DNA of 64,000 nt from Undaria pinnatifida (lineage: Eukaryota > Sar > Phaeophyceae > Laminariales > Alariaceae), in the NCBI GenBank assembly GCA_012845835.1, contig JABAKD010000024.1:843862-907861 (forward strand). The letters are read 5' to 3'. The notes under the pieces were generated by a model that worked only from the letters and a program-made list of their open reading frames with translations, made no database searches and had not been told where the DNA came from. The translations under genes were made by a program, and so were the position numbers. Each line of letters starts with the position of its first letter. Positions within the stretch are counted from its first letter, which is position 1. Shown piece after piece: positions 34,301-48,839 of the stretch.

Positions 34301-37300
34301 ACTGGAAGAAGGGCGGGAACAGCTTCGTGTTGTTAGGGCTAAGGCTGAGATCGATGCGGACGCGCTCCGGGTTGCGGAGGCGAAGCTCGTCGCTGAGCGT
34401 GAAAAGTTTGTGCAGCTTGAGAGGGAGCGGGAAGCGCGGCGCGAGGAGATGGCCGCGGACCTCGCCAAGGAACGGGAAGAGTTGAGAGCGTTGCGAGAGG
34501 CGGCCTCGGGAGGGGAGGAGGCGTTGCTGAGGTCGGAAGAAGCTCTCGCCGCCGAGAGAGCGCGGTGTGCGTCGTTAGAGCGAGAGGGTGCTGATTTGCG
34601 GAGTCGACTGGAGCGTGACCTGGGGAAGAGGGAGGAGGAGCTACGCGTTTCTAGGGAGGAGACGGCGGGAGAGCGCGAGGCATTGAAGGTGTCGGAGCAA
34701 GTGCTGGGCGCCGAACGCGCCAGGTTTGAAGAGTTCAGACTGGAAGCAGAAATTTTGCGTAAAGAGGAGGAGGCGGTTGCATTGGCCGCGCGGAGTTCGG
34801 CGGAGCAGGCGTTTTCGAAAGAGCGAGGGGAGGTGGTGGCATTGCGCGAAAACGCGGCGGAACAGAGGCAAGCTCTGGTTGAATCGGAGAAAGCTCTGAC
34901 GGCGGAGAGGAAGGCGTTTTCCGAATTTAAGAAGGAGGCGAGGGAGTTCAAGGAGAAGAGCGAGGTGGACGCCAGAGAGGCTTGCGCTGTTTCGGAGGCA
35001 GCTGCTGCTAAGGGTAAAAAAGAGGCGGATGGTCTTAGGGAGGGGGCTACAAACGCGCGAAGGGCGCTTCAACGTTCTGAGGAAGCTCTTGCCGCCGAGA
35101 GGAAAAAGTTCGCCTCGTGGAAAAGGACGTGCGAGGCGAAGATGGAGTTGCTACGGAGGGAGGCCACGAGGGCGGGGGATTTGGAGGACCAGTTGGCGAG
35201 CAAGGCGTTACGGTTGAAGCAGAAGGAGGCAGAGACGAGGGCGCTCGCTTCCGACGGGAACGTGGTCAGGGGTCTCCGCGAGAGCTTGTCATGCAAGGTG
35301 GGTTGGTGTCCCTAGACCCTTTACACTGTCGTGCGTGTGACCTTTCACATTAAGCTGTTCTCTCCACCTATCGACATCCAATACCTCCAGCGTTCGTGTC
35401 GAGGCCTAAATCCTAGAGATGCAAGTTCTGTGGTCACAAAACTACGAGACAGAGATGCGCATCGCGAACACAGCAAGGTAATTTGGCCATGCGCTACTGG
35501 GAAAAACGTCCCCACCCTCTAGTTCCATGCAAGTTGTGGCGAAAAACGCGGGTGCAATGTCTAAAGGGCTTGAAGGTGCGATGCGAATCGACGAGCAACG
35601 GGAGCGCTATAACCTCCTGCGCGAGAAAAACGAAGGTCCCTGCTGTGACCGTAGTTTGCCCGGAAGGCCGCTAAGGGTAAAGCCTATTAGGTTGAAATGG
35701 GAATCGATTGTGAGGATGAAAACTTGAGTGTATTTGGTAAAAAAGTGTGAGACTCCAAGTGTAGTATCCGAAAAAGGCACTACTTCGAAAGCATCATCCC
35801 CACGTGTTGACCTAGATATTTCAGGAGAAATCTGTATGGTACCTGGTATAGCTCAAGTTGTCGGGTGGGAGCCGCGCGATCTGCAGGGTCTAGCGCATGT
35901 TTCCGGGGTTGGACCTGTACTCTACAGATGCAGATCCTGAACAACAGGTCATCACAGCAGATATGTGATCTGCAGTAGAGCGGTATACAGGGATCCCCCA
36001 GTAAGGCTTTGGTGTGGTATTAATAGAGCAATATGACCGCCTTATGGGGGAAGGCCGCCTTATTCACTCCACGTTTTGAGTGCTATTCCCCAGTCGCACC
36101 GAACGATTTTGACCGCCTTATATAGGGATGCCGCCTTATACTGGCATGCCGCCATATACCGGCATGCCGACCTATTGGGGGAGGCCTACCAATGTATCTG
36201 CTGTATCTACGGTATGTGTAACTTGGTGCAGACCTAGAGGTGCTACTTGTATTAATATCTCTAAATCAGCAGCTACTCCCGGTGCCTATAGGTTACATCC
36301 GCACATGTTTTTGAGGTCAGCTGTGCGTACTCTACTGCTGGAAAAATGCAGGGTTTCCATTGAATATTGAGGCTTTGTCGTTTTCGGGACAGATTACAGC
36401 TCGTAGAAGAGACAACGAAATAATCGCTGCGTTTTTTGTAGCCTACCGGGAGAGTTACGGTACCGGGATATTTTTATTGGCCCTGTTTATATTGCACCTC
36501 GTCTTCGGAGGCAAACTAGTGGGCATTGGTCTTTTTTTTTCCGGTATTACTAAGGGTTGAGGCTTGAGACTGTTTGAAACTGCGTAAAGCTGCTGGGATA
36601 TATTGTTCTGGCGGGGGGTATGAGGGTTGAGGGTCGCCACGAGAAGCGCTCGAGTTTTTTCTTCTCTTTTAAAGTTCTCGTTTCTTCTCTCGTTTTTCCG
36701 GTCTTTCCCTTAAATTCCTCCCTTCTACTGCTGTAACTACTATTCGCACCCTAATTCCCAGTATATTTGGGTGTTTTGATGTATTATGTGCCGACTTTGG
36801 TTGGGCAAGAGTTGGGGAGAAAGACATAAGAACATATAAAAAATAGTGTTGAAACCGTCGAATGTCAGAAATCCAAGGCCAACCCAACCCACGAATATAT
36901 ATTATAAAAAATGAAAATACACTCCAGCTGTGAGATCGAAGATTTCGTCGAAACTCATCTTTGCAAGCTGTGTGTGATACTCCGATCGCGCGCATTACGA
37001 GTTGTGTGTCCTCATTAAGGATATAGGTCGGCGACTCCCCTTACAACTACAGTGTAGCTATCAGGGTCAACAGGATGATTTTAGTCAGTCTGTGCGCGGA
37101 AACTATAAAACCCGTTTCTGAGGGGGACAAAATCTGACAGCTGTGAAGGGAAATGTATCCTTTTATCAAGTGAATCTTGTAAGTCGAATAACCGGTGAGG
37201 GGGGTGGGGCGGAGTTTTGAAGGACGTGGCGGCCTGGTTTTGATCAAAAGCGAGCGGGTTTGGAGGGGGGGGGGGGGGGGGGGGGAGGGGGGGCAATTTG

Positions 37301-40300
37301 TGCACGTAAGCTATAAATCCTTTCGAGGACCCACGAATATATATATATATATATATATTAATAGAACAAAAAAAGGTTGAGAAGTATGTTTTGCTACCAT
37401 TCTTCGATTTTATAACCTATTTTTTGCTGTGGGTTGATTGGCCTTGGACTACCAAATTCGTCGGTTTCAGTAGTATTGCTTTCGTTTTTTTCAACCCGGT
37501 AGAGGATGGAATTTTTTTTCAACCCGATAGAGGATGGAAATCGCAAACACGCTAATTTCCCCCACAGGAAGTGGGTGGCGTTCTAAAAACTTTATTTCTA
37601 ATTTAGGTTCGTCTCTGAACTCTCACCCACGTACAGGACAGCGCCCTGAACGAGCTCAGACAAGAGCTGGGCAACCTGCGGATCGCCTCGGTCGCAGCGG
37701 AGGCTGAAAGCGCTGCTAGGCTGCAGCACCAGCTGCACCAGCAACGCCTCTCCATGGGCGCACAGATGCCCCCGCCGATGCCGACGCCTGCTCTTGCCAG
37801 CCCGGGCTCGCGGGCAGTAGGATCTGGGGTTGGCGGCGGTGGGGATATGGTTCGAACTTTGTCCATGTCCTCGGGGGACTCGTTTGCGGAGGCTGTTGGG
37901 CTGGGGGCTATCGCGGAAGCGGTGGAAGAAGAGGTCGAGGAGGAAGAGGAGGAGGAGGTGGAGGAGGTGTCTTCGGAATCGGAGAGCGGGAGCGAGGAGG
38001 AGAGCGAGGAGGAGGAGAACGGGAGTGAGATGAGCGAGGGTAGTCGCGGTAGTAGCGGCAGTGGTGACGGTGGTGATGACGGTGATGGTGGTGTTAGGAA
38101 AGGCGCGGCTGTTGCGACGGACCCCGCGACGATCACCCCCACCCCCCGCCGCCGGCTAACCCTCTCCCTCGACACCAACACCGACACCGGCAGCGACGAT
38201 GACGACGATGACGACGATGACGAAGAAGGGGAAGAGTCCTTCGCCACGCTCACATTCGCGGCAGCCGACGAAGAGCATGCTGCCGGTAACCGGAGAGCAG
38301 GAAGAACTTCAGCAGGTGCCGCCCGCCTCAGCATATCTTCGTACAGCTTGTCTCCAGGCCCGCGAGGTGTACGAGGCGCGGGTAGAGTTCGCGCTAGCGT
38401 CGCGCCTGGGAGCAAGAGCTTGTCCCCCGTGCCGCGCTCGGGTTCTGCTAGAGCGAGTTGGTCTCCGGGGGCTGGGGGGGGCGGGGGGATTATGGTGCCG
38501 CCTTTGTCGAACTGCTTGTCGCCTATGGTGAGGCTGGCTCCCGTAGACCACGGTATGGGCAAGGAGGGGAATACGGTGGTGCTTGAGCTTGGAGCGTGGA
38601 GGGTAAGGGCGGGAGTTGTTGGGGAGCGGGGGGAAGACGGCGGGGTGCGGGCGTCGTACTTTGATGATTTTCCGTGTTGCTTGGCGAGCCCGCTGAGAGA
38701 GGGTGCGGACTTGGATGAGCTCGTGAATGGAGCTTCTTCGCTGGCCGCGCCGATGTACTCCAAGTTTAGAGAGTGAGTACAGGATTGTTTTTTTGTCCCC
38801 CCAAGTTTTGTTGTTGTTGTTGTATTTTTTCGTTGTTGTACAGTATTTGTTGCGCGGGTTGTTTCGTGGTCTGTTTTAATGTCTGAAGATAGCAAACACA
38901 CAACGTTTGGCATATGTAGGCTCACACTTTTTTGTTTTCTACAATGTTGACGTGAAACGATAAACAGATGCCGTAGCCGTGAGATCTACAGTTTCGTCGA
39001 AGCGCGTATTTGCCAGGTGCGTGACACTTCGATCGCGCGTGGTGCGCACGACTCTAAGATGTGTCCCTGAACTCTTAACCCTTTCATTGCTGCTGAAAGC
39101 ATCCCATACCACTATAGTTTCCTTCCTGGAAGCGTGGATGCAGTTCTAAATGGGTAGTTTGTCGATTTTTCATGTTTTCGTAAGTAGTTGACAATTTTCA
39201 AAGTTCGCGTGTTGATTAGTGTTTCGTTTCGTTTCTTTTTTTTTAATAGATGTTTCGCGTACGTGCATACCGTTTTTTTTTTTTTTTTTTTGCGGCATGT
39301 ACTTCTTTTTTGCGGCAAAATTGTCGTCTCCAAAACAAATAAATATATCTATGGTATTCTGTTTCACTCGCCTCTTCTATCGTGTATATATACATATTTT
39401 TTTCTTCTGACGCGTGCTACGATAAAGGGATCATAGCAGTTTTCGTCAGTTTTCGTCAAAAGTTTTTGTGAATGCCCGGGCGCTCCTTCACCCAAATCGT
39501 CGGAAATAAAAACCATTTTAGCTTTGCAATATATCTATACATTGGTCGCATCGGGTGGCGTTTTCATTTTTTTTTTTCTTCGCCCCATTTGTTATCCTGG
39601 CACTACTCTCGCCCTCCCTCCCAGTAGTAACTCAGATCCGGGGTCGCATAGCGGGCCCTCCTCCCCCCTCCCCACTACGGTATGTGCCTTGTTCATGTTT
39701 TTCGCGACAATAATTCAGCATCAAAAATTTTCTTCCCTCGTCGACTCGCGTCGAATTGTACCTACCACGCTGCCTGGCGCTCTCTGCAGTTGATCCACTT
39801 TTTTTTTGCATTTTTGCATATATAAAATCAAAAAAATCTCACCACGGTGAAACTCAAACTCAAGGACCAACGCTAGTAGTATTCGAGGGCAACCACTAGA
39901 CCACGTGGGCGACGGGCATTTTCAATGTACCCAAGTATATAAAGTATTTTTTGTGATGTATTTGGTATAGAGCTTCTCAAGCAATGAAAAGCCTCAGAAA
40001 AAACAATGGTTTGTGCGTCTTTACCGTAGCATGTGTGATTTTTTTTTTCATGTTGCTGCTGCTGTGTGTTTACAGGAGCGGAGTCTTCGTTGGGGGCGAT
40101 GCATGGTACTGCTGCCTCGACCACCCCTCCATCGCCCTTCGCTCCAAGCTGAAGCTGTCTTGCCCCCTCCAGAGAGGACAGAAGCCGACCAGGGAGGAAA
40201 CGGATTGGCTGGTGGACCACGCCTACGGACTGCTCAAGCAAGACGCGGCGCAGGCGCCGACTTTGTTGACGTACAAGCCGACTGCCACGGTTGATGAGGT

Positions 40301-43300
40301 TTTGGGAGTAGCCTCTGTGCTCCTGGAGTCGCACCGGGTGAGCTTATTTTCATCTTTACCTGGCAACGTGATATGTTGTGGTAACGAGTCATTCCAGATT
40401 ATTCCAGACATACGAGCAAACACGAGTCTCTAATTTTCACCTCCACCACCACCACTACAACAACAGCCACGACCACGACAGCAATTTTAGGACCTGAATT
40501 GAACAAAGATAAATATATATTCCAATTTGGCGAAACATTTTCCAAGTTGGATTTGATTTCGCGAAAGAAACAAACGGATGTGGATCGTATCGAGCGAGAA
40601 AAGTGCGCACTGTTCTTCAAGTAGATGGGAAATTGGAATACCGCAGCAAGTCACGAAACGCCCTGCTGACGAACACCGGCGAGAGTAGACGAGAGCGATG
40701 GCTTGCGTCGTCGCGTGCGCGCCGCCGCTAGCCTCTCGTTTTTTTGGCGGCCCAGGCTAGTAAGCTATCACCCCCAGGGTCTATATACGATAGGGTGAGC
40801 GGGAGGGAGCACCAGAACGCCGCGCGCGGAGCAGCGACGGCGACGAAGCTATCTCTTGAGCGAACACTCGCGTTTTTTGCTCGTTAGGTCGGTTCTCGTG
40901 CGGCATAGTCGATCGAGCTGGTTGAAAAGTTGGGATCGCGGCCGCCATGATCGTTTTCGAGGCGCCACCGCCGGGGTACGATGTGCTATAGTCTGTAGGC
41001 GTGGCCGCGGCTATTGCCCCGATCACCTCTCGTTGAGGTTCGCGTTTTGTCGCCTCGTTCGTGGCTGTCGACGCGGCCAGAAATCGCACCAGGCTGCCCC
41101 GGGTGTGTGCCCCGAACATGCCTCATCAAGTTGGGACAACTCCCCGATTGGATTTGATTTTCAAGCAAAATAAGTCTTTTGAGATTTTTTGTTTTTTTCG
41201 TCTAATTTCAATTTCTTGAATGCTAAAATCGTATTCTTGGATGCGCAATATTTTAATAGGGTATTCATTCGTCCTATAAAAGCCAAGTCAAATTTCATGT
41301 TGTTTGCAATTAGATTATTTTATCGTTAAATCAGGCCCTAAGCCCTAACCAAACCAAACCAAACCTCTGCGAATCGAATCGAATCGAAACAAAACAAGCC
41401 AAGCCAAGCCAAGCCAAGCCAAGCCAAACCGAACCAATCCCACCCCCGACCCAACCAAACCAAGCCAAGCCAGGCCGAGCCAAACCCACCCGCGACCCAA
41501 CCAAAACAAATCAAAACAAGACCAAAACAAAACAAAACAAAACAAAACAAAACAAAGCAAAACAAAACAAAACAAAACAAAACAAAACAATACAAAACAA
41601 AACAAAACAAAACAAAACAAGACCAAAACAAAACGAAACAGAACAAAACAAAACAAAACAAAACAAAACAAAAACAAAGGCAAAACAAAACAAAGCCAAC
41701 CCAACCCAACCCAACCCAACCCAACCCAACCCAACCCAACCCAACCCAACCCAACCCAACCCAACCCAACCCAACCCAACCCAACCCAACAGGTACCCGC
41801 GATTCGGATGGTAAACGAGGCACAGCTGTCGGCCCTCGCTACCGACGTCACGACGGGGGTTTTGGTTGACATTGGGGAGGCGGGTATCTCTGTTACCCCG
41901 ATATTTTACGGGTGTCCGGTTGCTTCGGGAGTGAGATCGGAGGCGTGTGGGGGAGGGGACGTGACGAAGTACCTGGACTACATGCTTCTCAGCCGCACCA
42001 ACGAGCAGTTCAACCAGATGGTGAGAGGGAGTTGGAGTTGCATACCGATATGTCCGTAAATATAAAAAACATGTTATTTTGATATCAATGTACAAATTTT
42101 GCTTATAATTCCGTGCAGATTGGTGTGTATAATGGTTGTTGTCCTAGGGTCATTCACTCCTAACGAACTAACGAACTAACGAACAAAAAAATATGGTACG
42201 AATCTTGACATTGTACAGCTTTTGAAAATGGTCATCACGATTGATGTCACGATTCGGAGCGTGACAAAGTGTGATACCTGGACTACATGCTGCGCAGCCG
42301 AAGCCAACCAGCAGTTCAACCAGATGGCAAGAAGAGGTTTATTTACGTCGTAAGAGGCTTTTTTGTTTTTTTTCAAGGTTGTTCCTAACGAACGAGATAT
42401 TGTCGTGAAAAAACGCATGACATTTCCTTTTTCGTCACGATTCGGGACGTGACGAAGTATGCATGCGCCGGGACTATTAATACATACTGCTCAGCCACAC
42501 GAACGAGCAGTTTGACCACATGGTGAGAGGAGCTTTTCAGTGGTCGTAGGCGTTGTTGCTATTGCCCCAGGGGGTGGTTTCTAAGGATCGAAAGATTATC
42601 CTTGTATCATTTTAGGGGGGTAAAGTGTTATTTTTTCGCATCGCGGTATTAATAGTTGTCAATGGATGTGATGAAGTACATACCTGGACTACGTGCTGCT
42701 CAGCCGCACCAACGAGCTGTTCAACCAGATGGCGAGAGGAGTTGTACATCCGTGTTTGGCTTTCGTATTTCGTGTTTGCTGGATCGTTCCTAACGAACAA
42801 AAAGATAACCGTGAGGAAGCAACGCAAGGCTTTCGTGAATCGCACGGCTTTCGCACAGCGTGTCGTACAAATAGTACCTGAACAGCGTGCTTCTCAGCCC
42901 CGCCACCAGCGGTTTAACCAGATGGGGTGAGGAGTTGTATATGTGTTGCCAACAAAGAACGCCAACCCCCCCACCCACCCACCCCAAATTTCAATCCCTA
43001 CTCCAACCACACAACCCCTCCTTTAGTCCCAACCCTATCGAAACAGCATGCTTCTAGCCCCACCACCAGCAGTTTAACCAGATTATGCGAGGAGTTGTTT
43101 AGATGTTGCCAATAAACAACGCCACCCCCCCCCCCCCCCCCCCCCAAATTCCAATCCTTACTCAACTCCAAACCCACCTTCAATCCCAACCCTAACACTA
43201 GCCCCAAACCCCGACCCCAACCCTAACCCTAACCCTGACCCTATCGCAAGACTGACCGGAGACGGTTGGAGTACACGAGGGAGGTGAAGGAGGAACAGTG

Positions 43301-46300
43301 CTATGTGCCAAAGGACTTTGCCAAGGAGGTGAAGACATATGGTCCTTTCCGGCAAAAGGCGATGCGAGTCTGCAAGGGTGCCCAAGCGTCCCCTATGCTC
43401 TCCGGGTACCAGGCGTGCGATTCAAGAGAGTGAGTGGAAGGTTGCCTTGGATTTTGAATTTTATTATTTTTTCGTGTTTATTTTGACTTGGGTTTGTTTT
43501 TTGTTTTTTTCCCTTCTTTTCTCAGTATGTTTTTGTTTTTTTGTAAAATGATTGTTTTTCCTATTGGCCGCTTTCGGCGAAAAAGTTATTGAGAGTCTGC
43601 AAGGGCGCCCAGGCTTTGCCTATGCTCTTCAGGTTCCCGGCGTGCGGTTCAAGAGAGTGAAAGATATGACAGGCTTAATTTTGATTTTGATTTCGATTTT
43701 CGATTTTTTTATTTGATTTTTTTTTTGTTTTGGGTGTTTATTTCTTTTTTGAAGAATGCCATATTCTGATTTGCACGGCGCCAAAACATGGAATAAAAAA
43801 ACCCTTTCGCGATGGCGTTATTTTTTTTTTCCTTGATTTAAAGTTTTAGCTCGATGGGCAGAGGGAGCAACATCGCATCTCCACCAATGCACACAGCTTG
43901 ATGAAAGTTATTGTTTATAATATCTTTTAATAACGGCAGCATATACACATACCTACATGTACGTGGTATTTACTGTAGAATATACCTGGTATAATAATGC
44001 TCGCCCCCCCGCGCCCCCCCCCCCTCCGATCCCTCTTGTTTAAACGCACCACCTGAAATCAAAATCTGCCAGAGTAGTAAACACTACCAGCCAGCTGATA
44101 TCATCTCATTATCCATCTAGCCATCCATGCCGTAGCTCCAACTCATCTCCCCCCCCCCCCCCCCTTTGTTCTCCGCCCAGTTCGTTCAAACGCCCCACTT
44201 ACAATCGAAATCGGCCAGAGTAATAAACACTAATAAGCCATTGATATCACGTCATCATCTTTCTAGCCATCTATGACGTAGCTTTCATTCATTCCCCCCC
44301 CCCCCCTCCAACGCCCCCTCGTTCCCCACACCCCGCACGATCGCCTAGACCCAGCACCTCTCGTATAGTAGACCCCTACATATGTGATTAATACGCGCGA
44401 TCGGAGGGTCACACACAATGTTGCGAACATCAGTGTCGACCAAATCCTTGACTTTAATATATGTGACCTAAACCTCTTGAAAACCCTTTCCCCCCCCCCC
44501 GCTTTTTTTTTTTTTTTTTTTCCCGTTTCCTCTTGCTTAAACGCCCCGCCTACTATCGAAATCCGCCAGAGTAATAAACACTTCCACGCCCTGGATGTCG
44601 CCTCGTTATCGTTTCAGAGCCGTCCATGCCGCTGGTGCAATTCCCACCCAACCCCGTCCCCAACGCCCCCTCCTTCCCCACCACTCACACCATCGCCTAG
44701 ACCTAGCACCACGCGTATAGCAAACCCCTTCATCTATGCGACCTCAAGCCCGCCCCCCCCGCCCCCGCCCCCCCCCGCCACATTCCCCCCCCTCCCCCAC
44801 AAGAAATATTTATAGTTTCCACGCACAAATTGACCTGCCCCATCCGTCCCCTCCCCCCCCCTCCCCCCCTCCCGCCCCCCCTTTTGATCAAAATCAGGCC
44901 CCCACGTCCTTAAAAACTCCGCCCTCCCCTCACCGGATATTCGACTTACAGGATTCACTTGATAAACTGATGCATTTCCTTCCACAGCTGTCAGATTTTG
45001 TCTCCCTCAGAAACGGGTTTTATGGTTTCCGCGCACAGGCTGCCCAACATCACCCTGTTGACCCTGATAGCTACACTGTAGTTGCAAGGGGAGTCGCCGA
45101 CCTATATCCTTAATGAGGACACACAACTCGTAATACGCGCGATCGGAGTATCACACACAGCTTGCAAATATGAGTTTCGACAAAATATTCGATCTCACAG
45201 CTGGAGTGTATTTTAATTTTTATAATATTATAAAAATTAAAATAAATTTCAGATGTGAGATCGAAGATTTCGTCGAAACCTCACCTTTTGCCAGCTGTGG
45301 TTGATACTCCGGTCGCGCGTGTTACTCACTGGGTGTGTGTCCTCATTAAGGATTCCTCGTTAAGGATATAGGCGGGCGATTTCTCTTAGAGCTAGCTTGC
45401 ACCAGAATCAACAGGGTGATGTTGATCAAATTGTCCACGGGAACTATAAAACCCGTTGTTGAGGGGGACAAAATCTGACGGCTGTGGAAGGAAATGCATC
45501 AGTTGATGTATACAGTATACGGACGGTCTTGTAGTGGTGCTGTTCTTGTGGTTGGTTTTCCAGGGCTCGGGTCAGGAATTTTGCGATGTATCACGCGGGT
45601 CGGGTCGGTTCGGGAGGTTTTCAAATCTCACGGGTCGGGACGGATCATCCTCATCCCAACCCGAACCGCGAGGAGTTACCTGACCCGTGAAAAGCCCTGC
45701 GTTTTTTTGCGTTCGCCTTCGCTTCGTGATGGTGATAATTTTGACGGTGCCCGACACCGTTTTTTTTGTCTGTTTTATGCCTGGCGCATGGCAACAGCGA
45801 TCTCGACAGGAAGACAGTCAGTGGCAAGGCGGGTTATACGGGCTTAGATTTTCACGCTCGAGTCGAACAACCCTGCCACCCCCTCCCCCCTCCCCCCCCC
45901 CTGCCGTATCTGATCGGAAACCCACGAAAATTATATTGTTATTTTTTTTATTTTTTTCCTTTGTTTGGTGACGCCGTTGTTCTATTACTATCTTAAGTCT
46001 CTCGGGTCCTCTTTTTTTTTTATCTTTTTTGCGTGTCTGCGGTGCTTAGCGATAGCAGCGTTTGCCGGAGTGACGGTGGCAAGACAGTCACAATGGCCAA
46101 GACTTTAACGCTCAAGTCGGGCAACTTAACCCCGCCCCGCCCCCCCCGTCTTCCCCCATGCTATGTGGCTGCATTTTCTACTGGTCTTTTGTTTCGTTAT
46201 GATGACAACTCTTGACTTTCTCGGTTCCGTTTTTTTTGGGGGGCCTCTTTGCATGTCTGCGGTGCTTGGGCAACAAGCAGCACCTTTGACAGGGAGGAGA

Positions 46301-48808
46301 GTGACAGACCGGTCTTAAAGGCCAAGACTTTTACGCTCAAGTCGGGAAACGAGCTGCAGATCGACATCGGCCGCGAGAGGTTCCACGCTCCCGAGATCAT
46401 CTTCCAGGTTAGCCCACGGGAACACGACCAAAAGACGCCACAGTTTTACGGTAGAAATGTCGAAATGAAAAACAAACCAGATTGTTGCGTTTTTTTTTCT
46501 TTTCGATTCGATAGAAATGGCATTATCTTCTTGATTTGCTTTGCTGGGGTTAGTAAACCCCACCTCTCCTCCTCCTCCCTGTCTGGGCCTGAAAAAAAAG
46601 TGCAGTGGTGTTTTTGTTTCGTGTATCCCTGGGTCTGTAGCTTTTTTTTTCCACCAATGTTGCGGTATTAAGGAATCATACTCGTATATATCAGCACTCG
46701 ATGAAAAATCGACGAGCAGTGGGATGGCTGAACCCTATGCGCGATAAAAATGGAAGGCAAGAACCGGGGGGGAGAAGGGGCGACACCTGTGACCACGGCC
46801 TGTCCAGAAGCTGGAAAGTAGAAGTGTGAGAAAAAGAAAATATATACTCGTATATATATATATATTTATATTGACAGTGTTGTCCAAAGTATTGTATAAT
46901 TGCTGTAATAGTATCATACCTGGTACCTGGTACATAGTATGATACACACAGTACGTAGGGGTCCACCAATAAGGCGGTATCCCTACTTAAGGCGGTATCC
47001 CTATATAAGGCGGTATCCCTATATAATGCGGTATACCTATATAATGCGGTATCCCTATATAATGCGGTATCCGTATATAAGGCGGTATCCCTATATAAGG
47101 CGGTATCCCGATTTAAGGCGGTCGTATTGCTCGCTATACCACACCGCCGCCTGAATCGGGCACTCCTACTGATACTCTAATTAATACTCTAATTAGTACT
47201 CTAATTAATACTCTAATTAATGCTCCATGATGCTGTATACTGTATACTAGCGATACAAACGTATTAATATATTATAGATATAAGGGGATCTGAATGTTTG
47301 GTGTTTTGTCTCGGAATAAGACTGGCATCGGTTATCACCGACCGATCCTTAGCCGAAAAATCTACCAGGTAGGGTTTTTGACCGGTCATATTTCGGCCCG
47401 CGGGTCGGATCAGGAAATTTTCTCAAACTCGCGGGTCGGGTAGGGTAGGGCCAGGAGATGTTGAATACCTCAATGGGTCGGATGGGTCATCCTGACCCGA
47501 TCCGACTTCTATACCGTGAAGACACCCCACACCCGTGATGATGATCCCTTGAAAAAATGCTCTCTCGATCGCTCATTTTGCGGCCGAGCTCCGACTACCG
47601 TGTAATACGTGCCGTGTAATACGTGAGATCACACGTCCCCTCGGACATTTTTCGAGGCTGCGTTGGTCGACATTGGCGAGAGGGTGAGCACGAGCGATGC
47701 GCCTATGGAAAAACGTCGATGACATCTTCCCGAAAATGTCGTTTTCGCTGTGTGTTCTCCCGTGGGTTTGGGCAAAAATTCACTCTCAAATTTATCGTAG
47801 GGGCTGTGTTGTGTTCCATGTTATACGGCAGTTTGTCCGCGAAAAACCCGGGTTTCGATTCTTATGGCGTTAAGGCCGGAAACGAGGCAAACAAGGTGGG
47901 TAGTGTAGCCAAATAGCCCCTCTCGCGAGTGGCTGAGACCCCGTTGAAGGTAGAGGTCCCGATAATGTCTCCCCCCATCACCCCGTCCCGTCCCGGCCAT
48001 GTAAGGGTGCGAGGGTCTATAGTCGGACGACTGCGGTTATTCATAAAATGAGTACGCTATGGCATTTCGATCCGAGTCGACGAGGGAAGAAAGGGCTGGA
48101 GCCTTGCGACAAAAATGGAGGCACGCACGATCGTAGTGGTGGGGAGGGGGGAGAAGAGCCTGCTTCGTAGTGACCCCGGATCGGAGTTACGTCGGGGGAG
48201 GGAGGAGAAAAAGATCGCGCGAAAAAAAAGTTCTAGATGTACTAGATTAGATGAACTAAAAATCAACAAGAAAAAATGGCGTCCGACTACCGTCATGCAT
48301 TAAATGAGTACCCCCTGCACCGTGCGCCTAACAGGTATGCGGGTGAAGCGCCGCGCTGCATTCAGGGGGCTCTCTTGATTCATCCCCCGTATATATTTAT
48401 GCCGACGACGAAAATTCTCACACACCTTCATTGTGCCATCCCCCCGCCCCCCCCCCCGTTCCGTCCCATGTAATTTGCTCTAGCCTGGACTGTGGAAGGA
48501 AGGTGGCGTCTCGAAAGGCCTCGCTGCCGTAGTGGTTGATGCACTGTCCACCCAGGACCACGACTCGAAGACGCTGATGCTAGGAGACGTAGTGGTCGTG
48601 GGGGGGTCTGCTGGGTTCGAGGGCCTCGGGATGAGATTGGAGAAGGACCTGAAGAAGCTGCTGCCGAAGTGGCTCGGCGACAGGGTGAAAGTCAGGGTGC
48701 CCAGTGCTGACGGCCTGCAGCACAGGTGTGCCAAGTGTTCCCTTGAGTTTTTTTTTTTTTCCCGTGTTTTGTGGTGTTGTGTGTGCGTTTTTCGTGGTTT
48801 GATTTTGG

Positions 48809-48839
<31 letters not shown>

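Noticed and set aside
34145-34951. 268-codon minus-strand Ser/Arg-rich frame
   Set aside because: Antisense shadow of the coiled-coil exon 2.
35527-35727. Frame reading GLEGAMRIDEQRERYNLLRE as a further Arp coiled-coil exon
   Set aside because: It looks coil-like, but its acceptor and donor phases (1 and 1) do not fit the phase 0 junctions on either side.
37603-38925. 440-codon minus-strand Ser/Pro-rich frame
   Set aside because: Antisense to Arp exon 4, whose plus frame carries the actin fold and matching splice sites.
41338-42095. Minus frames with GWVGLGWVGL and CFVLF repeats
   Set aside because: Translations of the pentamer array that ends intron 5.
43190-43243. CCCTAA units (also near 2590 and 57757) as a telomere
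   Set aside because: Only a few units, inside an intron or between repeats; interstitial and not a chromosome end.
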